Positions 9,034-18,149 of a stretch of DNA of 64,000 nt are shown piece after piece. Below the pieces are notes generated by a model, which saw nothing but the letters and a program-made list of their open reading frames with translations, was not told the DNA's origin and searched no databases. Each line of letters starts with the position of its first letter. The stretch's first letter is position 1. A program made the position numbers and the translations under genes. The DNA lies in assembly GCF_024055725.1 (NCBI RefSeq), contig NZ_JAMXMX010000007.1, forward strand, positions 248,001 to 312,000, written 5' to 3'. The DNA is from Actinoallomurus spadix. Its GTDB lineage: Bacteria > Actinomycetota > Actinomycetes > Streptosporangiales > Streptosporangiaceae.

Positions 9034-9194
9034 GGGCCTGTCTCGAAGTCCCCATCCGTAGCGAGCGGTGTCCAGGTGGTGCGTCGCAAGACGGAGAAGG
9101 GAGGCAGCCTGGTTTTGGCTGCCGACCGACGACAACGCGGCGAGGCGCCGCCTGGGCGCCGCGCAGTAGGACAGCGGGGCTTTGAGACAGGCCC
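9034..9194. mobile_element. Miniature inverted-repeat element, copy 1 (161 bp)
   Basis: The ends are inverted repeats of about 19 bp: GGGCCTGTCTCGAAGTC at 9034 and its near-complement (GGGCTTTGAGACAGGCCC) ending at 9194. Both ends are bordered by TA (9032-9033 and 9195-9196), consistent with TA target duplication as in IS630/mariner and some IS5 elements. The interior has no coding capacity. It sits between xseB and the gene at 9250-10011, so it probably alters xseB transcription. A shorter relative is at 17372-17428. Confidence 0.7.
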
Positions 9195-9249
9195 TAAGGG
9201 CAGGCCGCGTCCGGTACGGCCGGGTGCCGGACGCGCGCCGGCGCGGCGG

Positions 9250-10011
9250 TCAGCCGGACAGGTTTCCGACGATCAGCAGCAGCAAGAAGAGGACGAAGAT
9301 CGTCGGAAAGACGTAGGCCGCCGGCCGCTGGAACACCGAAGGCCCCGGGTCCGCGGGCGGCCGGGCGCCGGCGACGGCCGGCTGCGGCGCGGGAAGGTTC
9401 GCCACCTTGCCGCGGGCGATCAGGTTGAACAGCAGGAAGAACGGCGACAGCACGATCGCGCCGATGCTGCACCAGCCACCGGCCAGCGTCTTGGCCGTCT
9501 GCTTCCGGAAGGTCGCCAGGCCGCAGTCCCGGCAGAACGGCCCGCTCGCCGTCCAGATCGTGTGCATGACGACCGCGCCGACGACTCCGCGGAACGTCGC
9601 CGGAGCCGCGGGCCCGTTGCCGCAGACGCGGCACGCCGGCCCGCCGAACGCGGACGGGTTCCCCATCGGCGCCGAGTGGCCCTGGGGTGGCGCCTGCCGG
9701 TAGGCGGCCGGCGGTCCCTGGTATCCCTGCGCGGGATCGGCGGGCTGCTGCCCCTGGTACGCCTGCTGGTAGCCCTGACCGGCCGGGTACGCCCCGGGTT
9801 GCGCGGGCGCGGGCGGGTATCCCTGCGGCGCCTGGTAGGGCTGCTGGTACTGCTGCGGGGCGGCGTACTGCTGGGGTGAGGCGTATTGCTGTGGGGCTCC
9901 GTACTGCTGCGGGGCGGCGTACGGGGGGGTCGGCTGCTGTGGGTGGCCCTGGTACGGCTGCTGGCCGTAGGGGCCGGGAGCGGGCGGCTGGTACTGCGGG
10001 GGCTGGGTCAA
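9250..10011 (-). CDS. Proline/glutamine-rich zinc-ribbon membrane protein
   Basis: 253 residues. The first 130 are a disordered Pro/Gln/Tyr-rich tract with repeated PQQYA units. Then two CxxC pairs (CRVCG near 155, CRDCG near 187) form a likely zinc ribbon, followed by one membrane segment (about 205-225) and a second at the C-terminus ([17 protein letters not shown]). The start is TTG 10011 with AAGGA six bases upstream; no in-frame ATG or GTG is near. Function unknown. It separates xseA from xseB. Confidence 0.8.
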   Translation of the reverse strand: MTQPPQYQPPAPGPYGQQPYQGHPQQPTPPYAAPQQYGAPQQYASPQQYAAPQQYQQPYQAPQGYPPAPAQPGAYPAGQGYQQAYQGQQPADPAQGYQGPPAAYRQAPPQGHSAPMGNPSAFGGPACRVCGNGPAAPATFRGVVGAVVMHTIWTASGPFCRDCGLATFRKQTAKTLAGGWCSIGAIVLSPFFLLFNLIARGKVANLPAPQPAVAGARPPADPGPSVFQRPAAYVFPTIFVLFLLLLIVGNLSG

Positions 10012-10144
10012 CGGGGGTCCTTTTCGAGATCTCGGGACCGTGCCGCCGTCCGCGGTCAGCCCGAGTGCAGGTGATCCAGTGGCAAGAGACCATCTTTGCC
10101 GCTTGTGTGACGGATGTGCATCCGGTTCGGCCGAGAGTACGCGG

Positions 10145-11350
10145 TCACACCGCGTCGACGCGCACCGTGATCCGGCCGTCCTTGAACCGCACCAGCAACT
10201 CGTCGTCCTTGCGGACGTCCGCCGCCGCCCGCACGACGGACTCGTCGGGGCGCTGCGCGATCGCGTAGCCGCGCTCGAGCGTGGCGGCGGGGGAGAGGGC
10301 GACGAGCCGGGCCCGGGTGTGGGACAGGCCGTCGTCCGCCCGGTCGAGCGCCGCGGCCAGGCAGCGCCGGGCCCGGTCGCGCAGGGTCGCGACGCCCTCC
10401 GCCTGCCGCTCGATCTCCCGTGCCGGGTCGGCGAGGGCGGGCCGCGAGCGCACGCCCGTCAGCCACTGGACCTCGCGTTCGACCCGCCCGGACAGGCAGC
10501 GGCGCCCCCGGTCGCGGAGCTGGCCGATGAGCGCCAGCTGCTCGCGGACGTCGGGAACGGTCTTCTTCGCGGCGTCGGTCGGGGTCGAGGCGCGCACGTC
10601 GGCGACGTAGTCGAGCAGGGGGGTGTCCTGTTCGTGGCCGATCGCGGAGACGACGGGCGTACGGGCGGCGGCGACCGCGCGGACGAGCGCCTCGTCGGAG
10701 AACGGCAGCAGGTCCTCCAGGGATCCGCCGCCCCGCGCGATGATGATCACATCGACGTCGGGTGCGGCGTCCAGCCGGTGCAGCGCGTCGATGATCTCGC
10801 CCACCGCGTAGGAGCCCTGCACGGCGGTGTTCTCGACCGTGAAGCGGACGGCGGGCCAGCGGCGGCGGGAGTTCTCCAGCACGTCGCGTTCGGCGGCCGA
10901 GTCACGGCCGCAGATCAGGCCGATCGTGCGGGGCAGGAACGGCAGCGGCCGCTTGCGCTCGGCGTTGAACACCCCTTCGGCGGCGAGAAGCTGCTTGAGG
11001 CGCTCGAGCCGGGCGAGCAGCTCGCCGACGCCCACGGGGCGGATCTCGAACGCCGACAGCGCGAACGAGCCGCGGTTGATGTAGAAGTCCGGCTTGGCGT
11101 GCACGACCACGCGCGCGCCGTCGACCACGGCCGGGCCCGCGTTGTCGCACACGGCGCGGGGGCAGGTCACCCGCACCGAGACGTTCGCCACCGGGTCGCG
11201 CAGGGTGAAGTACACCGTGCCGCCCCGGCGGTTGAGCTCGGTGATCTGGCCTTCGACCCAGATCCTGCCCAGCTTGGCGATCCAGCCGCCGACGAGCTGC
11301 AGGACGGTACGGACCGGGGTCGGCGACTCCGGCGAGGACTCCAACGCCAT
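10145..11350 (-). CDS. xseA: Exodeoxyribonuclease VII large subunit
   Basis: About 401 residues. N-terminal OB-fold ([17 protein letters not shown]), catalytic core with the conserved [31 protein letters not shown] and [17 protein letters not shown] motifs, then the long coiled-coil region that binds XseB. I prefer ATG 11350 because the sequence [16 protein letters not shown] matches the usual actinobacterial start; ATG 11368 would add six residues. Divergent from a PadR gene. Confidence 0.95.
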   Translation of the reverse strand: MALESSPESPTPVRTVLQLVGGWIAKLGRIWVEGQITELNRRGGTVYFTLRDPVANVSVRVTCPRAVCDNAGPAVVDGARVVVHAKPDFYINRGSFALSAFEIRPVGVGELLARLERLKQLLAAEGVFNAERKRPLPFLPRTIGLICGRDSAAERDVLENSRRRWPAVRFTVENTAVQGSYAVGEIIDALHRLDAAPDVDVIIIARGGGSLEDLLPFSDEALVRAVAAARTPVVSAIGHEQDTPLLDYVADVRASTPTDAAKKTVPDVREQLALIGQLRDRGRRCLSGRVEREVQWLTGVRSRPALADPAREIERQAEGVATLRDRARRCLAAALDRADDGLSHTRARLVALSPAATLERGYAIAQRPDESVVRAAADVRKDDELLVRFKDGRITVRVDAV

Positions 11351-11398
11351 GACGGGAAGCCTAGCCATACTTCGTCACTCGATATATGGTTCGGTGGC

Positions 11399-11719
11399 AT
11401 GAGGTCGATGAGCGAACCCACCTACTTCATCCTGGCGGCGCTCCTCGACGGTCCCCTCCACGGTTACGCGATCATCAAGCGCGCCGAGGAGCAGTCCGGC
11501 GGCCGGGTGCGACTGGCGGTCGGCACGCTGTACGGCGCGCTCGACCGGCTCGCCGGGTCCGGCCTGATCACCGTGGACCGCGAGGAGACCGTCGGCGGGC
11601 GACCCCGCCGTTATTTCCGGATCACCGAGGACGGCGCCGAAGCCGTCACCGAGGAGGCGCGACGCATGGCACGAGCGGCCAGGATCGTTGTCGGGCGACC
11701 CGGGACGGCGCTGTCATGA
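11399..11719 (+). CDS. PadR family transcriptional regulator
   Basis: 106 residues, a one-domain winged helix: YFILAALLDGPLHGYAIIKR, then LAVGTLYGALDRLAGSGLI and RRYFRITEDG. An AT-rich patch (CGATATATGG, about 11380-11389) lies between it and xseA and could be its operator. The stop overlaps the start of the next gene (ATGA at 11716-11719), so it likely controls the adjacent membrane protein gene. Confidence 0.92.
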   Translation: MRSMSEPTYFILAALLDGPLHGYAIIKRAEEQSGGRVRLAVGTLYGALDRLAGSGLITVDREETVGGRPRRYFRITEDGAEAVTEEARRMARAARIVVGRPGTALS

Positions 11720-12697
11720 GCGAGCGCGTCGTGAGCGGCGCGGGGGACGGCCGCGCGGAGGCGTGGTACCGGCGCCTGCTGCGGGCGTACCCACCCGCCT
11801 ACCGGGGCGCACGGGGAGGAGATCGTCGGGACGCTGATGGAGGTCTCGGCGGACCGCGGAAGGCCTTCGGCACGCGAGTGCGCGGGCCTGGTCGGCGGCG
11901 GCCTGGCGGCCCGCCTCCGCGAGCGCACCACGCGATCCGGGCCGTGGTGGGCCGACGGCCTGGCCCTCGGCGCCTTCCTGGTCGCCCTGGCCGACCTCTG
12001 CGGCGACCTGACGATGGTCGACGGGGACGTCTGGAACTCCTACACGCCCTGGGTGATCGGCTCCGTCGTCCTGTTCCTGGCCCTGCTGCGCGGCCGGCTC
12101 TGGGTGGCGCTGCCGGTCGCGCTGCTCGAGGTCTACCAGATCAACCGATCGTTGATCGGCGGTGACTCGGTCCTCCACGTCGTGCCGCAGTTCGGCCCCG
12201 ACTACGGCACCGGGGAGACCGTCATACGGTACGGCGCCGTCGTGGCCGCCCTGGTCATCCTCGCCGTCCTCGCCGTACGCGGCTCGTTCAGGCCACAGAG
12301 CCGTTCGTGGTGGTGGCCGATCGTCGTGGCGATCGTGTGGGCGGCCTGGCACACGCACCTCCCGATGGGCGCCCACGACGTGACGTTGTGCTCGGCGGAC
12401 GACGTCTGCCACGTGGCGCGGGTCGCCGTCGACGTTCCGCTGTTCGACCTGGCCCGCACCGGGCTGACGATCCTCCTGCTGTCCTGCGGAGTCTGGGCGA
12501 CGGCGGTGACCCGGGATCTGCGCTGGGCGCTCGCCGGCGCGTTCTTCCTGTTCACGAGCGTCGGCGTGCACGCATCCCTTGTGCCGGCCGGGAATGCCGG
12601 CCCGGTGATCCTCGTGACCGTCTTCCGGGGCCTCCAGATCGCGTTGGTGGCGGCGATGGTCGTCACGGCCCGGCGAGGCGCCCGCGCTCGGGCCTGA
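11716..12697 (+). pseudogene. PadR-associated membrane protein, frameshifted
   Basis: ATG 11716 opens a frame beginning MSERVVSGAG and reading WYRRLLRAYPPAYR, a typical start for the membrane proteins that follow actinobacterial PadR genes. The expected continuation HGEEIVGTLMEVSADRGRP is in the next frame. Removing one G from the GGGG run at 11804-11807 joins the two into one protein of about 327 residues with about seven hydrophobic segments. Without correction, translation could only restart at ATG 11837 (287 residues, intact to 12697). It is a recent pseudogene, a sequencing indel, or a slippage site. Confidence 0.75.
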
Positions 12698-12710
12698 GCC
12701 GCCGGAGCCC

Positions 12711-13955
12711 TCAGCGGGTGCGGGAGGCGTGGCGGGCGAGCGCGGGCAGGGGGGCCGCGACGGCGAGGAAGACGCCGGCCACGAGCAGCCAGCCGCGGGC
12801 GCCGAAGGCGCCCAGCGCAGACGTGAAGATCGCCGGCGCCGCGATCTGGACGGTCGCGGTGGCCGCCTCGCTCACCCCCTGGTAGGCGCCCTTGGCCTCC
12901 TCCCGCATGAGGGACACCGACAGCCCCCAGCCGGCGGCGACGTACCCCAGCTCTCCGGCGAGGTGGAGCAGCGCCGCGGCGATCACGACGACGGCCGCCA
13001 CGAGGCCTCCGCCTCCGGCGGTGGTGGCCAGGAGTGCGCACGCGGCCGCGAGCGCCACGCCCGCCCACGAACCGGTACGGGCGGCGCTCGCGGTCGTCCG
13101 CGCCAGGCGGCCGGCGGGCACCTGAAGGAGCGCGATCCCCACCGAGCTGATCACCACCACCGCGCCGCTCAGGGACAGCGGCAGGCGCGTCGAGTGCGAG
13201 ATCCACAGCGGTAGCCCGGTGGACAGCATCGCCCAGCACAGGGAGAGGACCGCCGACACCGCCATCACGGTGACGTACGGGCGGTCGGCCAGGGCGGCCC
13301 GGGCGCCCGGCCGGGAGCCCTGGGACGCCCGGCCGGGGGACGGGTGGGCCGGCGGCCGCCTGGCCGGTTCCGGAACGGCCGCCGTGAGGGCGGCCAGGAC
13401 CGCGAAGCTCACCGCGTTGCCCGCGATCGCCAACAGGTACGCCCCCGGGCGGTCCGCCGACTGGACGACGGCTCCGAGGCCGGCGCCGATGGCGTAGCCG
13501 ATGTGCTGGACCGATCGCTGCGCTCCCAGCGCCGTCAGGCGGGCCTCGGTGTCCGGGACCAGCGCCGCGACCAGGGCCGTCCGTACGGCGGTCCCGCCGT
13601 TGGCGAGCGCGACGAACACCACGGTGACCAGGAGGAAGCCCCAGGCGCCGTCGACCAGCAGGTAGGCGGCCATCGCGGCGCCCCGGACGACCGTGACGAC
13701 GACGAGGACGGCGCGGGGGCTCGCCCGATCGGCCAGGGCACCCAGGGGGACGGCCGCCGCCAGGCCCGCCCCGCCCGCGACGGCCATGCCGGCGCCGACG
13801 ATCGCCGGGGAGAGGTGGAGCACCCGGGTGAAGTACAGCGCCCAGATCGTGAACCACAGGCCGTCGCCGAGGGCGGAGATCCCCCGTCCCCACAGCAGGC
13901 GGCGCAGGCCGGCGGTGACCGGAGCGGTGACCTCGGGCGATGAGACGGCGACCAC
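12711..13955 (-). CDS. MFS transporter
   Basis: 414 residues with twelve predicted hydrophobic segments. The loop 2-3 motif GALADRASPRAVL is a variant of the major facilitator signature. Start GTG 13955 with AAAGGTGG about seven bases upstream. Divergent from an ArsR-like regulator with matching half-sites in both promoters, the usual layout of a regulated efflux pump. Substrate unknown. Confidence 0.9.
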   Translation of the reverse strand: MVAVSSPEVTAPVTAGLRRLLWGRGISALGDGLWFTIWALYFTRVLHLSPAIVGAGMAVAGGAGLAAAVPLGALADRASPRAVLVVVTVVRGAAMAAYLLVDGAWGFLLVTVVFVALANGGTAVRTALVAALVPDTEARLTALGAQRSVQHIGYAIGAGLGAVVQSADRPGAYLLAIAGNAVSFAVLAALTAAVPEPARRPPAHPSPGRASQGSRPGARAALADRPYVTVMAVSAVLSLCWAMLSTGLPLWISHSTRLPLSLSGAVVVISSVGIALLQVPAGRLARTTASAARTGSWAGVALAAACALLATTAGGGGLVAAVVVIAAALLHLAGELGYVAAGWGLSVSLMREEAKGAYQGVSEAATATVQIAAPAIFTSALGAFGARGWLLVAGVFLAVAAPLPALARHASRTR

Positions 13956-13967
13956 GGACGACCACCT

Positions 13968-14046
13968 TTCACGATTGCGTTAATGGTGACCGTAGTTCCC
14001 GGAGATCGGCTCGACAAGCATCCTTCACGCTTCGGTGTATCGTGAA
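13968..14046. promoter_or_regulatory. Candidate ArsR operator half-sites in the divergent promoter
   Basis: TTCACGAT at 13968-13975 and its exact reverse complement ATCGTGAA at 14039-14046 flank the 113-base divergent region between the MFS gene and the ArsR-type gene. One copy lies near each start, as expected if the regulator controls both genes. Confidence 0.45.
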
Positions 14047-14068
14047 TGCGTCGAGAAAGAGGTGTCCC

Positions 14069-14788
14069 ATGAGCGGATGGCTTGACCCCGAGGACCCCGT
14101 CCTCGGCGCGGTGACCTCGCTCGCGCGGGAGCTGGCCGACCCGATCCGCCTCACGGCGCTGCAGGTCCTCGCGGCCGAGGGGCCGCACACCATGAGCCAG
14201 CTCGCCGACGCGCTCGGCGTCTCGGCGCCCCGGCTCGGCAACCACCTGGCGCGGCTGCGCGCCGCCGGGCTCGTCGCCGTAGAGCACTCCGGCCGGCACG
14301 CGACCTACCGCGTGGCCGAGGCCGGGATCGGTGAGGTCCTCGCCGCGCTGACCCGCTTCGCGCACGGCGGGGCCGCCGACACCCGCCCGCGGCCCCGGGC
14401 AGGCGCGCAGGGCCTCGCCCGCACCTGTTACGACCACACGGCGGGCCGGCTCGGCGTCGCGGTGTTCGCCGCGCTGGTCGACCGGGGAGCCCTCGTGCCG
14501 CCCGACGGACGCACCGCCGAGCTCGCCCTGGGGCCGGAGCGCTCCCCGTTCGCCGAGCTCGGCGTCGACCCGGACGCCGTGCGCGCCGGGCGTCGCAAAC
14601 TGGCGACGGCCTGCCTGGACCGGACCCAGCGGCTCCCGCATCTCGGCGGCGCGCTGGGCAAGGAGGTCCTCGACGCCTTCGTCGAGCGGGGACTGGTCGA
14701 GCCGCGACCCGGCACCCGCGACCTCCAGGTGACCGAACGCGGACTCCGTGAGCTGCCCGCGCTGCTGCCCGGCTTCCGTTCGGCCTGA
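14069..14788 (+). CDS. ArsR-like winged-helix regulator with C-terminal domain
   Basis: 239 residues, longer than simple ArsR proteins. Helix-turn-helix: LADPIRLTALQVLAAEGPHT, then MSQLADALGVSAPRLGNHL and HSGRHATYRVAE. The C-terminal 130 residues contain ARTCYDHTAGRLGVAVFAAL with one Cys and one His, which could form a ligand site; this domain is common in actinobacterial regulators next to MFS genes. ATG 14069 with GAAAGAGG upstream. Confidence 0.9.
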   Translation: MSGWLDPEDPVLGAVTSLARELADPIRLTALQVLAAEGPHTMSQLADALGVSAPRLGNHLARLRAAGLVAVEHSGRHATYRVAEAGIGEVLAALTRFAHGGAADTRPRPRAGAQGLARTCYDHTAGRLGVAVFAALVDRGALVPPDGRTAELALGPERSPFAELGVDPDAVRAGRRKLATACLDRTQRLPHLGGALGKEVLDAFVERGLVEPRPGTRDLQVTERGLRELPALLPGFRSA

Positions 14789-14842
14789 GGCGCGCGTACC
14801 TCCCCTGCGGGAATGCCGGGGAAGGCGGGGCCGTTCTTATGC

Positions 14843-14855
14843 TTAGCCAAGCTAA
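14843..14855. promoter_or_regulatory. Palindrome upstream of the MarR gene
   Basis: TTAGC-CAA-GCTAA, a perfect 5-bp inverted repeat overlapping a possible -10 box TAACTT (14852-14857), about 30 bases before ATG 14886. A plausible autoregulatory MarR operator. Confidence 0.4.
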
Positions 14856-14885
14856 CTTAGGCTGGCCGAGCGATGAGGAGGGGCG

Positions 14886-15308
14886 ATGACCGACCCGCGG
14901 ACACTCGCCGACCAGATCAACCGTGGGCTCCGTGACCTCGTGCTCATGCTGCGGCGGGTGAGTCTCGGCCAGTCGATCACGACCCAGCAGATGGCGGTCA
15001 TGGGCTCGCTGGAGGCCGGCCCGCGCCGGATGTCCGACCTCGCCGCCGAGCACGGCGTCCGGCTACCCACGATGACCCGGCAGATCGGGCGTCTCCTGCG
15101 AGACGGGCTGGTCGTCCGCGGCCGGAACGCCGACGACGCGCGCGTGGTCACCGTCGAGCTCACCCCGGCCGGCACGGAGAGGCTGCTACGCGCCCGCGAA
15201 CGGCGCATCGACCACCTCACCGAACGACTGATGGCGCTGAGCGAGGACGAGCGGGAGACCATCGAGGCCGCCCTGCCCGCGCTGGCCAAGCTCTTCGCCG
15301 ACTCCTGA
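14886..15308 (+). CDS. MarR family transcriptional regulator
   Basis: 140 residues, standard MarR length. Winged helix: [20 protein letters not shown], then [20 protein letters not shown] and the wing [21 protein letters not shown] lies upstream of ATG 14886. It stands alone between an ArsR gene and a terminator, so the target cannot be guessed beyond itself. Confidence 0.93.
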   Translation: MTDPRTLADQINRGLRDLVLMLRRVSLGQSITTQQMAVMGSLEAGPRRMSDLAAEHGVRLPTMTRQIGRLLRDGLVVRGRNADDARVVTVELTPAGTERLLRARERRIDHLTERLMALSEDERETIEAALPALAKLFADS

Positions 15309-15329
15309 GGAGGACCTTCACGACGCGGT

Positions 15330-15362
15330 ACGGCCGTGGCCGGGCCGCCCGGCCACGGCCGT
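15330..15362. terminator. Hairpin between marR-like gene and lipid-droplet protein gene
   Basis: Perfect 15-bp stem (15330-15344 with 15348-15362) around a 3-base loop, between convergent genes. No T-tract; likely bidirectional. Confidence 0.75.
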
Positions 15363-15379
15363 CTGCGCGCGCCGAAGGG

Positions 15380-16267
15380 TCAGGCCTGGCCGCGGAGCTT
15401 GGCGATGCGGTTCTCGAACATCCGCAGGAACTCGGCGCGCGCCGCGTGCGCCCGCTCGTAGTCGCGCAGTTCGTTGATCTGCCGCGCGTTCAGGGTGCGC
15501 AGCCGGGCCCGCACGGAGGCGATGGTCGCGTGGTCGTAGTCGGCGATGGGCAGCTCCCGGCCGGCCGTCGTCCCGGCCTCGGCCTGTGGCGCGCCGGTGG
15601 TGGGGGCCTTCTCCTCCGTGGCCGGAGCCGGCGAAGACGCGGGAGCCTTCGCCGGAGTCGCCGTGCTCCTCGCCGACGGCCGCCTGGTCGCCGTCTTCGG
15701 CTCCGTCGCCGCCGGCCCGGTCGCCCGGCCGCCCCCACTTGCGCCGGCCTTCCGGCTCGGTCCGGCCGGCTTCGCGGGCCTCGTCTCGGCGGTCCCGGCC
15801 CGGCGGGCGGCGGCCGTGTCCGACGGGACGGCAGGGGTGGTGCCCTTCGCGCGGGACGGAGCGGTGGCCCGGCCCTTGGCCGGAGCGGCCGTGGAACGCG
15901 TCGGCGGCTTCGGGCGCGGCGTCGCGGGGCGCGTACGGCCCGCGGCGGCCGCCGGCTTGCCGACGGCGATCTCCGGGCCCGCCGTGGCCGGGGCGGCGCC
16001 CTCCTCGGCCTCCGTCCGCCCGTCGGACGTGACCAGCCCGGTGACCTTGCCCACGACCCGGCCGGTCAGGTCCTCCGCGTCGTCGATCAACCGGCCGAGC
16101 ACCGGCGCCAGACCCGACTCCCGGGCCTCCTTGTAGTCCTTGCGGACCCGGTCGGTGAGCAGGAGAGCCTGGCCGACGCCCATCACGGCGAGCCGTGCGG
16201 CATGGATGGGAAGCTCGCTGACGGTCTCCCGGACGTGGTCCTTAAGGCGGCGCGGCGATGGTGTCAT
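15380..16267 (-). CDS. Lipid droplet-associated protein (Rv1109c-like)
   Basis: About 295 residues. Conserved N-terminal helix ([20 protein letters not shown] then [14 protein letters not shown]), a long low-complexity Ala/Thr/Pro/Arg linker (about residues 90-230) and a C-terminal helical domain ([18 protein letters not shown] then [15 protein letters not shown]). Both ends match the actinobacterial family annotated as lipid droplet-associated, and the position between xseA and ispH matches Rv1109c. I use ATG 16267; ATG 16327 is also possible. The linker is longer than in mycobacteria. Confidence 0.75.
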   Translation of the reverse strand: MTPSPRRLKDHVRETVSELPIHAARLAVMGVGQALLLTDRVRKDYKEARESGLAPVLGRLIDDAEDLTGRVVGKVTGLVTSDGRTEAEEGAAPATAGPEIAVGKPAAAAGRTRPATPRPKPPTRSTAAPAKGRATAPSRAKGTTPAVPSDTAAARRAGTAETRPAKPAGPSRKAGASGGGRATGPAATEPKTATRRPSARSTATPAKAPASSPAPATEEKAPTTGAPQAEAGTTAGRELPIADYDHATIASVRARLRTLNARQINELRDYERAHAARAEFLRMFENRIAKLRGQA

Positions 16268-16426
16268 CGTGTGTTCAGCTCCCTCCAGCCTCGCGGACGC
16301 GGACTGGTCGGTATGACGATCTGTCATCCACCACTCTGCCCTACGGCGCGGCACCGTTCACGCGCCGTCGCCGGGTTTTTCTCCGCCCGAAACCGGTGCC
16401 CCCGGATCACACCTACCATGGGACAC

Positions 16427-17374
16427 ATGACTCGTCGGGTTCTTCTGGCCAAGCCGCGCGGCTACTGCGCGGGTGTGGACCGCGCCGTGCAGACGGTCGA
16501 GCTGGCGCTCGAGCGCTACGGCGCGCCCATCTACGTCCGCAAGCAGATCGTGCACAACGTCCACGTCGTGAAGACCCTCGAGGAACGAGGCGCCGTCTTC
16601 GTCGAGGAGACCGAGGAGGTGCCGGAGGGCGCGATCGTCGTCTTCTCCGCGCACGGGGTCGCCCCCGTCGTTCACGATGAGGCCGCCGGACGCAGCCTCC
16701 GTACGATCGACGCCACCTGCCCGCTCGTCACCAAGGTGCACAAGGAGGCCCGGCGCTTCGCGACCGACGACTACGACATCCTCCTGATCGGCCACGACGG
16801 CCACGAGGAGGTCATCGGGACGAGCGGCGAGGCCCCGGAGCACATCCAGCTCGTCGACGGCCCCGGCGACGTCGCGAACATCGAGGTACGCGACCCGGAC
16901 AAGGTCGTCTGGCTCTCCCAGACCACTCTGTCGGTCGATGAGACCAAGGCCACCGTCGAGGCCCTCCGGTCGCGGTTCCCCAAGCTCCTCGACCCGCCGT
17001 CGGACGACATCTGCTACGCCACCCAGAACCGCCAGGTGGCGGTGAAGGAGATCGCCGCGGAGTCGGAGCTCGTGATCGTGGTCGGCTCGCAGAACTCCTC
17101 CAACTCCAAGCGTCTCGTCGAGGTGGCCAAGGACCACGGCGCGCAGGCCGCGTACCTCGTCGACTACGCCGAGCAGATCGACCCGGCGTGGCTCGAAGGC
17201 GTCGCCACGGTGGGACTGACCAGCGGCGCGTCCGTTCCGGAGGAGCTGATCCAGGGCGTGCTCGCCCGTCTCGCGGAGTACGGCTTCGACACCGTCGAAG
17301 AGGTCGAGTCGGTCCGCGAGCGGATGGTCTTCGCGCTCCCGCACGAACTCCGCCGCGACCTGCGGTCGGCCTGA
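16427..17374 (+). CDS. ispH: 4-hydroxy-3-methylbut-2-enyl diphosphate reductase
   Basis: 315 residues. Final enzyme of the MEP isoprenoid pathway, a [4Fe-4S] reductase that yields IPP and DMAPP. The three cluster cysteines are in [28 protein letters not shown] and [11 protein letters not shown]. The substrate loop [11 protein letters not shown] and [13 protein letters not shown] are present. ATG 16427 gives the common MTRRVLLAK start; ATG 16418 would add three residues. The stop codon is the first base of the adjacent miniature element. Confidence 0.96.
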   Translation: MTRRVLLAKPRGYCAGVDRAVQTVELALERYGAPIYVRKQIVHNVHVVKTLEERGAVFVEETEEVPEGAIVVFSAHGVAPVVHDEAAGRSLRTIDATCPLVTKVHKEARRFATDDYDILLIGHDGHEEVIGTSGEAPEHIQLVDGPGDVANIEVRDPDKVVWLSQTTLSVDETKATVEALRSRFPKLLDPPSDDICYATQNRQVAVKEIAAESELVIVVGSQNSSNSKRLVEVAKDHGAQAAYLVDYAEQIDPAWLEGVATVGLTSGASVPEELIQGVLARLAEYGFDTVEEVESVRERMVFALPHELRRDLRSA

Positions 17375-17428
17375 GGCCTGTCGCGAAGCTCCGCTGTCCT
17401 ACGGACGGGGACTCCGAGACGGGCCCTA
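17372..17428. mobile_element. Miniature inverted-repeat element, copy 2 (deletion derivative)
   Basis: In reverse orientation this 57-bp stretch reads GGGCCCGTCTCGGAGTCCCC, then GTCCGTAGGACAGCGG and finally CTTCGCGACAGGCC. The first half matches the left arm of copy 1 up to CCGTAG and the second half matches its right arm from GTAGGACAGC, so about 100 internal bases are missing between two GTAG sites. It fills the gap between convergent ispH and the DUF6542 gene; their TGA and TAG stop codons fall in its ends. As a hairpin it may also terminate both transcripts. Confidence 0.65.
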
Positions 17429-18076
17429 GCCTTCGTCCTCGGACTCCGTGGTCTCGGTGGACGGGGCCTTCGCGGCCGGAAGCCGTCCGGGGCTCTCGTC
17501 CCACCGGACCGGGTCCTCGTCCGTCGCCCTCCGGCCGCGTCCGCGGTCGCGCAGCGCGGTGCGCCCGCGGAACGGATTGTCGGCCGCCACCCGGGTGCGC
17601 AGGTCGCGCAGGTTCGCGGGCAGGCCTCGCGGAACCGCGATCAGCACGACGAGCACCGCGCCGAGGAACAGCCACGGCACGCTCGACGTGAGCTTCGCCG
17701 CCAGGGTCACCACGACGCTCACCAGGAAGGACTTCTCCCCGAGCGAGACGGTGACCGCCGACAGCAGGCTCACCAGGAAGAAGAGCAGCGGCGGGCTCAC
17801 CACGAGCGTGAGCAGGTCCGTGCGGCGGGTCGCCGAGACCGCCAGCAGACATCCCGCCACGAACAGCACGCCCTGCGCCGACCGCAGCCCGAACAGCCCG
17901 CCGACGACCGCGCCGAGCAGCGTGCATCCGAACACCACGACCGCACCGCCCCGGCCGGTCAGCGTCACGGCCGAACGGGCCCGTGAGCGCCCCGCCGGAG
18001 ACGCGGGCGGACGCCGCTTCTCCCGCCCGCGCGGAGCGGGGACCGTCTCGGGGTCCCCGCGCGTGTCCGTTGCCAC
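17426..18076 (-). CDS. DUF6542 membrane protein
   Basis: 216 residues with a basic N-terminus, three to four hydrophobic segments between residues 45 and 150 (the pattern VLFVAGCLLAVSATRRTDLL followed by VVSPPLLFFLVSLLSAV is characteristic) and a charged C-terminal tail. It matches the DUF6542 family by layout and by its conserved place between ispH and ychF. GTG 18076. The TAG stop is contributed by the end of the miniature element, so the native C-terminus may have been altered by its insertion. Confidence 0.75.
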   Translation of the reverse strand: MATDTRGDPETVPAPRGREKRRPPASPAGRSRARSAVTLTGRGGAVVVFGCTLLGAVVGGLFGLRSAQGVLFVAGCLLAVSATRRTDLLTLVVSPPLLFFLVSLLSAVTVSLGEKSFLVSVVVTLAAKLTSSVPWLFLGAVLVVLIAVPRGLPANLRDLRTRVAADNPFRGRTALRDRGRGRRATDEDPVRWDESPGRLPAAKAPSTETTESEDEG

Positions 18077-18149
18077 CAGCCCGCCCCAGAGTCGACAGTG
18101 CCTCGCTCCACGGTAGCCCGTTCAGCACGCCGCGTCTCGCGACACGACG

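Noticed and set aside
12202-13965. 587-codon minus-strand frame over the MFS gene and PadR-associated gene
   Set aside because: Out of frame with the clear 12-span MFS protein; Arg/Gly-rich with no motifs.
14842-14861. Iron-box (DtxR/IdeR) site upstream of the MarR gene
   Set aside because: Only the right half resembles the consensus; the left half mismatches at most positions, so a MarR palindrome is simpler.
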